Positions 1-4,728 of a stretch of 8,587 nt of DNA are shown in pieces. Made by a program: the position numbers and the translations under genes. The DNA is from Actinomycetes bacterium (lineage in GTDB: Bacteria > Actinomycetota > Actinomycetes > Propionibacteriales > Nocardioidaceae), in the NCBI GenBank assembly GCA_023252095.1, contig JAHEXN010000083.1:3042-11628 (forward strand). The letters run 5' to 3'. The notes under the pieces were generated by a model. The model did no database searches. It was not told the DNA's origin and worked only from the letters and a program-made list of their open reading frames with translations. Each line of letters starts with the position of its first letter. Positions within the stretch are counted from its first letter, which is position 1.

Positions 1-94
1 CGACAGCCCTGCCACTCACCAGCTCGGTGTAGATGTGCTTCGGCTCCGGGCGATCGGCGCGGGTGTCGGTCCAGAACACGAGGTCGTAGGCCAT
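1..94 (-). CDS. Hypothetical protein, N-terminal fragment cut by the window edge
   Basis: Only the first 31 codons are present. They begin MAYDLVFWTDTRADR and continue to ELVSGRAV, and the gene then runs off the left edge. The ATG at 94-92 is chosen because a -10-like hexamer ends six bases before it, the spacing used by several other genes here, and because no Shine-Dalgarno sequence is visible. The opening (MAYDL, then an aromatic pair, then a Pro-rich turn and a short helix) resembles small uncharacterised actinobacterial proteins, but I cannot name a family. There is no signal peptide or membrane segment in the visible part. It is transcribed in the same direction as glnA but is separated from it by a strong hairpin, so it is probably an independent unit. 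Confidence 0.55.
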   Translation of the reverse strand, partial: MAYDLVFWTDTRADRPEPKHIYTELVSGRAV

Positions 95-100
95 GGGACG

Positions 101-106
101 AGTATG
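101..106 (-). promoter_or_regulatory. Candidate -10 element of the leftmost gene
   Basis: On the minus strand this reads CATACT, followed by six bases (CGTCCC) and the ATG. That places the expected transcription start at or next to the A of the start codon, as in a leaderless mRNA. CATACT matches TATAAT at four of six positions. No convincing -35 is seen. The support comes mainly from the repeated spacing at other genes in the window. Confidence 0.4.
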
Positions 107-179
107 ACCTGCCTGTGCGACGTCGTTCGCGGGCCGACGGTCCCCGCTCGGCTGGCGACCCAGTTCTGGTGCGAACGGA

Positions 180-217
180 GAACACCCCCGGACAACCGAA
201 GTCGTCCGGGGGTGTTC
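180..217 (-). terminator. Strong hairpin downstream of glnA, probable terminator
   Basis: Bases 180-193 and 204-217 form a perfect 14-bp stem (GAACACCCCCGGAC and its complement) around a 10-base loop. It lies about 65 bases past the glnA stop codon and before the next gene in the same direction. There is no T-run after the stem, which is usual for high-GC actinobacteria. The only transcription reaching it inside the window comes from glnA, so I assign it to the minus strand; the stem itself is symmetric. Confidence 0.75.
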
Positions 218-281
218 GCTGACCAGGGCGGTTTCGAGGCTCAGGCGCTGGCGCGCCTTCGCACCTCAACCACCGGGTGGA

Positions 282-1703
282 TCAGATGTCGTAGTACAGC
301 TCGAACTCGTGCGGGTGCGGCCGCAGCTGCACGGGGAGGATCTCCTCGGTGCGCTTGTAGTCGATCCACGTCTCGATCAGGTCGGGGGTGAAGACACCGC
401 CGGCCGTCAGGAACTCGTGGTCGGCCTCGAGGTTGTCGAGCACCGCGTTGAGCGAGGTCGGGACCATGTCGATGGCCTCGTACTCCTCGGCGGGGAGCTC
501 GTAGATGTTCTTGTCGATCGGGGCGGCGGGCTCGATCTTGTTCTTGATGCCGTCGAGGCCCGCGAGCAGCAGCGCCGAGAACGCCAGGTACGGGTTCGCC
601 GACGGGTCGGGGCAGCGGAACTCGATGCGCTTGGCCTTCGGGTTCGAGCCCGTGATTGGGATGCGCACACAGGCCGAGCGGTTGCGGGCCGAGTAGACGA
701 GCGCGATCGGGGCCTCGAAGCCCGGGACCAGACGGTGGTACGAGTTGACCGACGGGTTCGTGAACGCCAGCAGGCTCGGGGCGTGCTTCAGGATGCCGCC
801 GATGTAGTAGCGCGCGACGTCCGAGAGTCCGCCGTAGCCAGCCTCGTCGTAGAACAGCGGCTCGCCGTTGTTCCAGATCGACTGGTGCACGTGCATGCCC
901 GAGCCGTTGTCGCCGAAGATCGGCTTCGGCATGAACGTGACGGTCTTGTCGTTCGCCCACGCCGTGTTACGCACGATGTACTTGAACTTCATGACGTCGT
1001 CGGCAGCCTTGAGCAGCGTGTCGAACTTGTAGTTGATCTCGGCCTGGCCCGACGTGCCGACCTCGTGGTGACCACGCTCGAGCACCAGACCGGCCTCGGC
1101 GAGGTTGGTCATCATGTCGTTGCGCAGGTCAGCGGTCTGGTCGGTCGGCGCGACGGGGAAGTAGCCGCCCTTGTAGCGGACCTTGTAGCCACGGTTGTCA
1201 GCCACGTCGTCGCCGGTGGACCAGGCGGCCTCGGCCGACGTGATCTCGTAGAACGACTTGTTGGCGCTCGTGCCGTAGTTGACGCGGTCGAAGATGTAGA
1301 ACTCGGCCTCGGGGGCGAAGAACGCGGTGTCGCCGATGCCGGTGGTGGCGAGGTACGCCTCGGCCTTGCGGACGATGTTGCGGGGGTCGCGCGAGTAGGC
1401 CTCACCCGTGATCGGGTCGTGGACGAAGAACTCCATCGCCAGCGTCTTGCGGCGCTTGAAGGGGTCGATGTACGCGGTGCCGAAGTCGGGGAACAGGACC
1501 ATGTCGGACTGGTCGATGCTCTGGAAGCCGCGGATCGACGAACCGTCGAAGGCGACGCCGTTCTCGGCGGCATCGGCGTCGAACGTCCACGCCGGCAGGG
1601 TGACCTGCTGCTGGATGCCGGGAAGATCGGTGAAACGGACGTCGAGGTACTCGACGCCCTCGTCCTTGACGAACTTGAAGAACTCGTCGGCATTGCCGAA
1701 CAT
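282..1703 (-). CDS. glnA: Type I-beta glutamine synthetase (glutamate-ammonia ligase)
   Basis: This enzyme makes glutamine from glutamate, ammonia and ATP in the cytoplasm, the main entry of ammonium into metabolism; the family forms dodecamers. The product is 473 residues, normal for type I-beta. Visible landmarks are the beta-grasp N-domain with FDGSS (52-56), the metal-binding APEAEF (130-135), GSGMHVH (267-273), the flap NSYHRLVPGFEAP (320-332) and the IEFRCPDPSANPYLA stretch (360-374). Tyr401 in NIYELPAEE is the equivalent of the adenylylated tyrosine (Tyr397 in E. coli), so control by GlnE is expected. The ATG at 1703 is preferred over an in-frame start at 1811: it gives the family N-terminus MFGNADEFFKFV, it has GAGGAGG just upstream, and the extra 36 residues would be translated promoter DNA. 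It is monocistronic, with a hairpin behind it and a GlnR box in front. It corresponds to mycobacterial glnA1. Confidence 0.97.
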   Translation of the reverse strand: MFGNADEFFKFVKDEGVEYLDVRFTDLPGIQQQVTLPAWTFDADAAENGVAFDGSSIRGFQSIDQSDMVLFPDFGTAYIDPFKRRKTLAMEFFVHDPITGEAYSRDPRNIVRKAEAYLATTGIGDTAFFAPEAEFYIFDRVNYGTSANKSFYEITSAEAAWSTGDDVADNRGYKVRYKGGYFPVAPTDQTADLRNDMMTNLAEAGLVLERGHHEVGTSGQAEINYKFDTLLKAADDVMKFKYIVRNTAWANDKTVTFMPKPIFGDNGSGMHVHQSIWNNGEPLFYDEAGYGGLSDVARYYIGGILKHAPSLLAFTNPSVNSYHRLVPGFEAPIALVYSARNRSACVRIPITGSNPKAKRIEFRCPDPSANPYLAFSALLLAGLDGIKNKIEPAAPIDKNIYELPAEEYEAIDMVPTSLNAVLDNLEADHEFLTAGGVFTPDLIETWIDYKRTEEILPVQLRPHPHEFELYYDI

Positions 1704-1707
1704 TGGG

Positions 1708-1714
1708 CCTCCTC
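1708..1714 (-). promoter_or_regulatory. Shine-Dalgarno sequence of glnA
   Basis: GAGGAGG on the minus strand is separated from the ATG by four bases (CCCA). The spacing is a little short but the match to the anti-SD is strong. It fixes the glnA start at 1703. It also sets glnA apart from the other promoter-proximal genes here, which show no such sequence. Confidence 0.8.
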
Positions 1715-1751
1715 GGCCGCGCAGCGGCACAGGTAGTCGGGTTTCCACGTG

Positions 1752-1769
1752 GCAGGCGCGGGCGCCTGC
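1752..1769 (-). repeat. Inverted repeat in the glnA leader
   Basis: GCAGGCGC (1752-1759) and GCGCCTGC (1762-1769) form a perfect 8-bp dyad with a 2-base centre. It overlaps the end of a second small palindrome, CCACGTGG (1745-1752). If transcription starts near 1772-1776, the dyad would be at the very 5' end of the glnA mRNA, where it could protect the end or bind a regulator. The spacer is too tight for a full 8-bp RNA stem, so about six pairs with a 6-base loop is realistic. Its function is not known. Confidence 0.5.
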
Positions 1770-1779
1770 GGTGCACTCG

Positions 1780-1785
1780 AATCTA
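1780..1785 (-). promoter_or_regulatory. Candidate -10 element of glnA
   Basis: On the minus strand this reads TAGATT, fitting TANNNT. A start near 1772-1776 would give a leader of about 70 bases. No good -35 lies at 17 bases. A TTGACG (1811-1806) sits 20 bases upstream, but it overlaps the third element of the GlnR box. Weak -35 contacts and an overlapping box would suit a GlnR-activated promoter. Confidence 0.4.
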
Positions 1786-1795
1786 GGCGGGGGCA

Positions 1796-1833
1796 GTTTC
1801 CCGACCGTCAACGAATTGTTTCGGCCAAGTTAC
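1796..1833 (-). promoter_or_regulatory. GlnR box (nitrogen-regulator binding site) upstream of glnA
   Basis: Read on the minus strand from 1833, the sequence is GTAAC, n6, GAAAC, n6, TTGAC, n6, GAAAC. The published Streptomyces GlnR consensus is gTnAC-n6-GaAAc-n6-gTnAC-n6-GaAAc. All four elements and all three spacers fit, with one mismatch (T for G at the start of the third element). GlnR is the OmpR-type global nitrogen regulator of actinobacteria, and glnA is a classical target. The box ends 92 bases before the glnA ATG and would lie about 23 to 60 bases upstream of the proposed start, overlapping the -35 region, where activators usually bind. It is also about 55 bases upstream of the divergent RDD gene, so an effect on that gene is possible. 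Confidence 0.85.
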
Positions 1834-1876
1834 ATGTGTCGATCAGGTATCGCGCAGGGCGTCTCGCGGCGCTCGC

Positions 1877-1882
1877 TAGGCT
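1877..1882 (+). promoter_or_regulatory. Candidate -10 element of the RDD gene (leaderless)
   Basis: TAGGCT is followed by six bases (CGGCCC) and the GTG start codon at 1889. This spacing puts the expected transcription start on the G of GTG. No Shine-Dalgarno sequence is present upstream. No clear -35 hexamer is seen. Confidence 0.55.
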
Positions 1883-1888
1883 CGGCCC

Positions 1889-2254
1889 GTGAACGACACC
1901 GAACCGTCGCTGGGCCGGCGCCTCGCCGCCCTGTTCATCGACTGGCTCATCGCCGCGATGGCGGCCGCCCTGTTCTTCGGGGTGAAGTACCCGCCGGAGG
2001 ACATCCCGCAGAACCTCGTCATCACGGCGATCTTCGTGGGTCAGGTCGCGATCCTGACCGGGCTGCTCGGGGTGTCGATCGGCAAGCGCCTCATGCGCCT
2101 GCGCGTCGAGAACCCGGCCGGACGCCCCATCGGCATCCCGCGGGCGCTGCTCCGCACGCTGTTGCTGACGCTGATCATCCCCGCGATCGTCATGACCGAC
2201 GACAAGCGCGGGCTGCACGACCTGGCGGCCGGCTCGCGCGTCGTGCGGTTCTGA
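1889..2254 (+). CDS. RDD-family small membrane protein
   Basis: A 121-residue protein with three likely membrane segments (about 14-32, 42-62 and 87-103). The RDD-family marks are in order: LGRRLAALFIDWL (8-20) with the conserved Arg and Asp in the first segment, SIGKRLMRLRV (63-73) after the second, and DDKRGLHDLAAGSRVV (104-119) at the C-terminus. The family is widespread and mostly uncharacterised; transport roles have been proposed for some members. The gene starts with GTG directly after a -10-like element, without a Shine-Dalgarno sequence. It is divergent from glnA and only six bases separate its stop from the end of the convergent lipoprotein gene. An RDD protein next to glnA is, as I recall, conserved in mycobacteria (Rv2219A) and Streptomyces. 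The family call is firm, the function unknown. Confidence 0.88.
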   Translation: MNDTEPSLGRRLAALFIDWLIAAMAAALFFGVKYPPEDIPQNLVITAIFVGQVAILTGLLGVSIGKRLMRLRVENPAGRPIGIPRALLRTLLLTLIIPAIVMTDDKRGLHDLAAGSRVVRF

Positions 2255-2260
2255 GGTCGT

Positions 2261-2629
2261 TCAGCTGGCGGGCTCGTCCGGGATGTCAACGCGGTTCCGC
2301 TCGATGCTGACCGAGCGTCCCTGCGCGTCGAAGCAGAAGCGGGCCGTGCCTCGGTACTGCTCCTCCTCGGCGGTGCGCAGGTAGAGCGTTCGCGCGTATC
2401 GGCACCGCTCGACATCGAGGGCGGGGGCGCCACCCTCGCTGACGAAGGTGCGCTCGAGGTCCTCGGACACGATCCCGCCCTTGGCCTCGACCTTCTCGAT
2501 CGTGAGATCGTCCTGCGCGACGAGGTTGCGATAGCTCTGGGAGCTCATCTCGCCCGGAGTGGGTTCGGCGGCGCCGCAGCCGACGAGTATGAGAGCGACG
2601 GCCGCGCACAGCATCGCCCGAGCGGGCAT
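2261..2629 (-). CDS. Small predicted lipoprotein of unknown function
   Basis: A 122-residue protein. A basic start, a hydrophobic stretch (7-16) and the lipobox LVGC (15-18) predict export and lipid attachment at Cys18. The mature part is about 105 residues, polar and acidic, with no further membrane segment. Its two other mature cysteines, Cys76 (VERCRYA) and Cys99 (ARFCFD), could form a disulfide outside the cell. I do not recognise a domain. The ATG lies two bases after the DUF4191 stop (TGA CG ATG) with no Shine-Dalgarno sequence, so translation is probably coupled to DUF4191 and the two are one operon. Its 3' end nearly meets the RDD gene. The coding call is supported by the lipobox and the tight operon spacing. 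The role may be linked to the DUF4191 membrane protein, but that is inference. Confidence 0.8.
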   Translation of the reverse strand: MPARAMLCAAVALILVGCGAAEPTPGEMSSQSYRNLVAQDDLTIEKVEAKGGIVSEDLERTFVSEGGAPALDVERCRYARTLYLRTAEEEQYRGTARFCFDAQGRSVSIERNRVDIPDEPAS

Positions 2630-2631
2630 CG

Positions 2632-3339
2632 TCAGCCGCGCATCATCTTGCGAGCGGACTTCATCGACGTCGGCACGGGACCACGCGGCATCGGGGCGGC
2701 CGGACGCATCGCGTCGAGCGCCTTGAGCTTGTTGACGATCGCGGTCTGCTCGGCCGGCTTGACGGCCTTCTTCATCCTCTGGATGTGCCGGTTGAGCTTC
2801 GGGAGCGGGACCTGGCCGTCCTCGCGACCCACGACGACCTCGACGATCGGCACGGACTCACCCACGATGCGGGCGTGCTTGCGCTTCTCGGAGGCGATCA
2901 GCGACTTCACCCGGTTGGGGTTGCCCTCGCCGACCAGGATGACGCCGGGCTTGCCGACGACGCGGTGCACGATGTCCTGGTTCTTCGTGAACGCCACGAC
3001 CGGCTTGACGATCCAGCCGCGACGCAGCATCTGCAGCGCGCTAGCGGCGGCACCGGGCTGGCCCTCGACCTGCGCATAGGCGGCGCGCTCCGCGCGACGG
3101 CCGAACACGATCAACGCGCCCAGGATGCCCGTGAGGATGCCGAAGACGGAGGCCAGGACGATGCCCAGCACGCCGCGGTCGAACAGCAGCAGCATCGCGA
3201 CGGCGAAGACGCCGCCGACGAGCAGGAACCACAGCAGCAGGATCAGCCCGATGTTGGGATCGGAGTTCTTCGTGATGCGGTAGGCCTGACGCATCTGGGC
3301 GATGCGACCGGTGGCCGGGGCGGGGGTTCCTGCAGACAT
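2632..3339 (-). CDS. DUF4191-family membrane protein
   Basis: A 235-residue protein. A short cytoplasmic N-terminus (AQMRQAYRITKNSDP, 14-28) precedes two membrane segments (about 30-53 and 57-80) joined by a tight turn (FDRGV). A basic cytoplasmic domain follows (81-235), with RRGWIVKPVVAF (106-117), HRVVGKPGVILVGEG (125-139) and a Lys/Arg-rich tail. This pattern is the actinobacterial DUF4191 family, usually found between lipA and glnA (Rv2219 in M. tuberculosis, from memory). No biochemical function is established. The ATG at 3339 follows a TAGACT hexamer by six bases and has no Shine-Dalgarno sequence, so the mRNA is probably leaderless. It heads a two-gene unit with the lipoprotein gene. 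The repeat cluster between it and lipA suggests it is not simply co-transcribed with lipA here. Confidence 0.9.
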   Translation of the reverse strand: MSAGTPAPATGRIAQMRQAYRITKNSDPNIGLILLLWFLLVGGVFAVAMLLLFDRGVLGIVLASVFGILTGILGALIVFGRRAERAAYAQVEGQPGAAASALQMLRRGWIVKPVVAFTKNQDIVHRVVGKPGVILVGEGNPNRVKSLIASEKRKHARIVGESVPIVEVVVGREDGQVPLPKLNRHIQRMKKAVKPAEQTAIVNKLKALDAMRPAAPMPRGPVPTSMKSARKMMRG

Positions 3340-3345
3340 GCCGCC

Positions 3346-3351
3346 AGTCTA
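3346..3351 (-). promoter_or_regulatory. Candidate -10 element of DUF4191 (leaderless)
   Basis: On the minus strand TAGACT is followed by six bases (GGCGGC) and the ATG at 3339. Its upstream side is only a few bases from the first copy of the repeat cluster (3357), so any -35 or upstream contacts would lie inside repeat DNA. Confidence 0.55.
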
Positions 3352-3356
3352 GGGGA

Positions 3357-3427
3357 GGAGCAACCAACCCGAACCGCTACCGCCCGGTCGTCGAGTGGGT
3401 GCGAGCTCTGCGAGCGCCCGTATCGAG
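3357..3427. repeat. 71-bp direct repeat, copy 1
   Basis: It starts GGAGCAACCAACCC and ends CGCCCGTATCGAG, and is repeated 74 bases further on with only a few differences. Inside is a potential hairpin region around GGGTGCGAGCTC and GCGAGCGCCC. It lies in the non-coding stretch between lipA and DUF4191, which otherwise holds no gene. Confidence 0.85.
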
Positions 3428-3430
3428 GGG

Positions 3431-3501
3431 GGAGCAACCAACCCGAGCCGGTACCGCCCGGTGGTCGAGTGGGTGCGAGCTCTGCGAGCGCCCGTATCGA
3501 G
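3431..3501. repeat. 71-bp direct repeat, copy 2
   Basis: This is the second copy of the unit at 3357-3427, at a period of 74 bases. Its right part, TGGTCGAGT (3462-3470) to GTATCGAGAC (3494-3503), is matched at both ends by an inverted copy at 3564-3603. This copy therefore belongs both to a direct pair and to an inverted pair. Confidence 0.85.
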
Positions 3502-3563
3502 ACGCGGTCAGATGGCGGTCAGCGGCTGGACCCGCCTGTGCTGGCGGCCACCGTCCGGTGCGG

Positions 3564-3603
3564 GTCTCGATACTCGCCCTCGTTCCTCGGGCGAACTCGA
3601 CCA
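3564..3603. repeat. Inverted copy of the repeat core, with internal hairpin
   Basis: GTCTCGATAC (3564-3573) is the exact complement of 3494-3503, and ACTCGACCA (3595-3603) is the exact complement of 3462-3470. Between them is a hairpin TCGCCC, 9 bases, GGGCGA (3574-3594). The middle parts of the two inverted copies differ but both are dyad-like, as in repeat families where the ends and the ability to fold are conserved. On the minus strand this hairpin lies downstream of lipA and might act in termination or mRNA stability. Confidence 0.7.
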
Positions 3604-3716
3604 GCGGGCGGGTGAGCACCTCGAGCAGCCTCGGGCGAACTCGACCAGCGGGCGGGTGAGCACCTCGAGCAGCCTCGGGCGAACTCGACCAACGAGTGAG
3701 TGAGCACCTCAACCGG
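3585..3716. repeat. 44-bp tandem repeat, three copies
   Basis: The unit begins CCTCGGGCGAACTCGACC. Copies at 3585-3628 and 3629-3672 are identical; the third (3673-3716) has about seven differences, mostly transitions. The first copy grows out of the inverted element at 3564-3603, so part of that element was apparently tandemly amplified. The array ends ten bases before the lipA stop codon. Identical neighbouring copies imply recent duplication and probable length variation between strains. Confidence 0.9.
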
Positions 3717-3726
3717 CGGGGTGCGG

Positions 3727-4665
3727 TCAGCGGGCGGTGGCGGCCTCGCGGGCCTCGATGGCCTGCTGGTAGAGGCGGCCGGCGCGGTACGAGGAGCGCA
3801 CCAGCGGGCCGGACATGACGCCGGCGAAGCCGATCTCCTCGGCCTCGTGGGAGAGCTCCACGAACTCCTCGGGCTTGACCCACCGCTCGACGGGGTGGTG
3901 ACGCTTGGAGGGGCGCAGGTACTGCGTGATCGTGATGAGGTCGCAGCCGGCCTCGTGCAGGTCGCGCAGCGCCTCGGAGACTTCCTCGCGGGTCTCGCCC
4001 ATGCCCAGGATCAGGTTCGACTTGGTCACGAGGCCGAAGTCGCGGGCCTGGGTGATGACGTCGAGCGAGCGCTCGTAGCGGAACGCCGGACGGATGCGCT
4101 TGAAGATGCGCGGGACCGTCTCCAGGTTGTGGGCCAGGACCTCCGGGCGGGACTCGAAGACCTCGGTGAGGAGCTCGGGGATGCCGTTGAAGTCGGGGAT
4201 CAGGTTCTCGACGCCGGTGTCGGGGTTGAGCTCGTGGATCTGGCGGACCGTCTCGGCGTAGAGCCAGGCGCCACCGTCGGGCAGGTCGTCGCGGGCGACG
4301 CCGGTGATGGTGGAGTAGCGCAGCTGCATCTTCTGCACCGACTCGGCCACCCGACGCGGCTCGTCACGGTCCAGGGCGCTGGGCTTGCCAGTGTCGATCT
4401 GGCAGAAGTCGCACCGTCGTGTGCACTGCTCGCCACCGATGAGGAACGTGGCCTCGCGGTCTTCCCAGCACTCGTAGATGTTGGGACAACCGGCTTCCTG
4501 ACAGACCGTGTGCAGGCCCTCGCCCTTCACCAGGCCCATGAGCTCGTTGTACTCAGGACCCATCTTGGCGCGGGTCTTGATCCACTCGGGCTTCTTCTCG
4601 ATCGGGGTCTCCGCGTTGCGGACCTCGAGGCGCAGCATCTTGCGTCCGTCAGGTGCGATGGTCAC
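3727..4665 (-). CDS. lipA: Lipoyl synthase (radical SAM enzyme)
   Basis: It inserts two sulfurs into a protein-bound octanoyl group to form the lipoyl cofactor of pyruvate and 2-oxoglutarate dehydrogenases and the glycine cleavage system. The product is 312 residues, normal for the family. Both cluster motifs are present: the auxiliary 4Fe-4S ligands Cys55, Cys60 and Cys66 (CQEAGCPNIYEC) and the radical SAM ligands Cys81, Cys85 and Cys88 (CTRRCDFC). The C-terminal RSSY (290-293), which supplies the serine ligand of the auxiliary cluster, is intact. The GTG at 4665 gives MTIAPDGRKMLRLEVRNAETP, which aligns with the mycobacterial N-terminus as I remember it. A TACAGT hexamer ends seven bases before it, with no Shine-Dalgarno sequence, so the mRNA is probably leaderless. 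The usual partner lipB is not next to it: upstream is a divergent sensor kinase. A repeat cluster lies downstream. Confidence 0.97.
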   Translation of the reverse strand: MTIAPDGRKMLRLEVRNAETPIEKKPEWIKTRAKMGPEYNELMGLVKGEGLHTVCQEAGCPNIYECWEDREATFLIGGEQCTRRCDFCQIDTGKPSALDRDEPRRVAESVQKMQLRYSTITGVARDDLPDGGAWLYAETVRQIHELNPDTGVENLIPDFNGIPELLTEVFESRPEVLAHNLETVPRIFKRIRPAFRYERSLDVITQARDFGLVTKSNLILGMGETREEVSEALRDLHEAGCDLITITQYLRPSKRHHPVERWVKPEEFVELSHEAEEIGFAGVMSGPLVRSSYRAGRLYQQAIEAREAATAR

Positions 4666-4672
4666 GCCGTCC

Positions 4673-4678
4673 ACTGTA
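4673..4678 (-). promoter_or_regulatory. Candidate -10 element of lipA (leaderless)
   Basis: On the minus strand TACAGT is followed by seven bases (GGACGGC) and the GTG start codon. It faces away from the kinase promoter. The two -10 elements are 38 bases apart, so their -35 regions (about 4694-4701) would coincide. Confidence 0.55.
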
Positions 4679-4716
4679 CGCCTGCACACCAGCGGCGATC
4701 CGTCGGCCGGAGCCCG

Positions 4717-4722
4717 TAGTCT
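4717..4722 (+). promoter_or_regulatory. Candidate -10 element of the sensor kinase operon (leaderless)
   Basis: TAGTCT is followed by six bases (CGGGGC) and the GTG at 4729. No Shine-Dalgarno sequence precedes the GTG. No recognisable -35 is present at the usual distance. Confidence 0.55.
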
Positions 4723-4728
4723 CGGGGC

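Noticed and set aside
309..1736. Open frame of about 475 codons on the plus strand, opposite glnA
   Set aside because: It mirrors glnA codon for codon, is full of Arg, Val, Asp and Leu runs, and has no recognisable domain. Long antisense frames are expected when third positions are nearly all G or C.
1704..1811. Longer glnA start at 1811
   Set aside because: The 36 added residues would translate the promoter, GlnR box edge and leader dyads. The family N-terminus and a strong Shine-Dalgarno sequence are at 1703.
3357..3707. Small open frames across the repeat cluster, on both strands
   Set aside because: They consist of translated repeat DNA, have no ribosome binding site and no domain, and several frames are open at once.
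3357..3716. CRISPR array
   Set aside because: Repeats are directly adjacent (44-bp period without unique spacers) or only two copies (74-bp period), and no cas genes are nearby.
3700..4719. Open frame of about 339 codons on the plus strand opposite lipA
   Set aside because: It is a shadow of lipA with no start signal or domain, and begins inside the tandem repeat.
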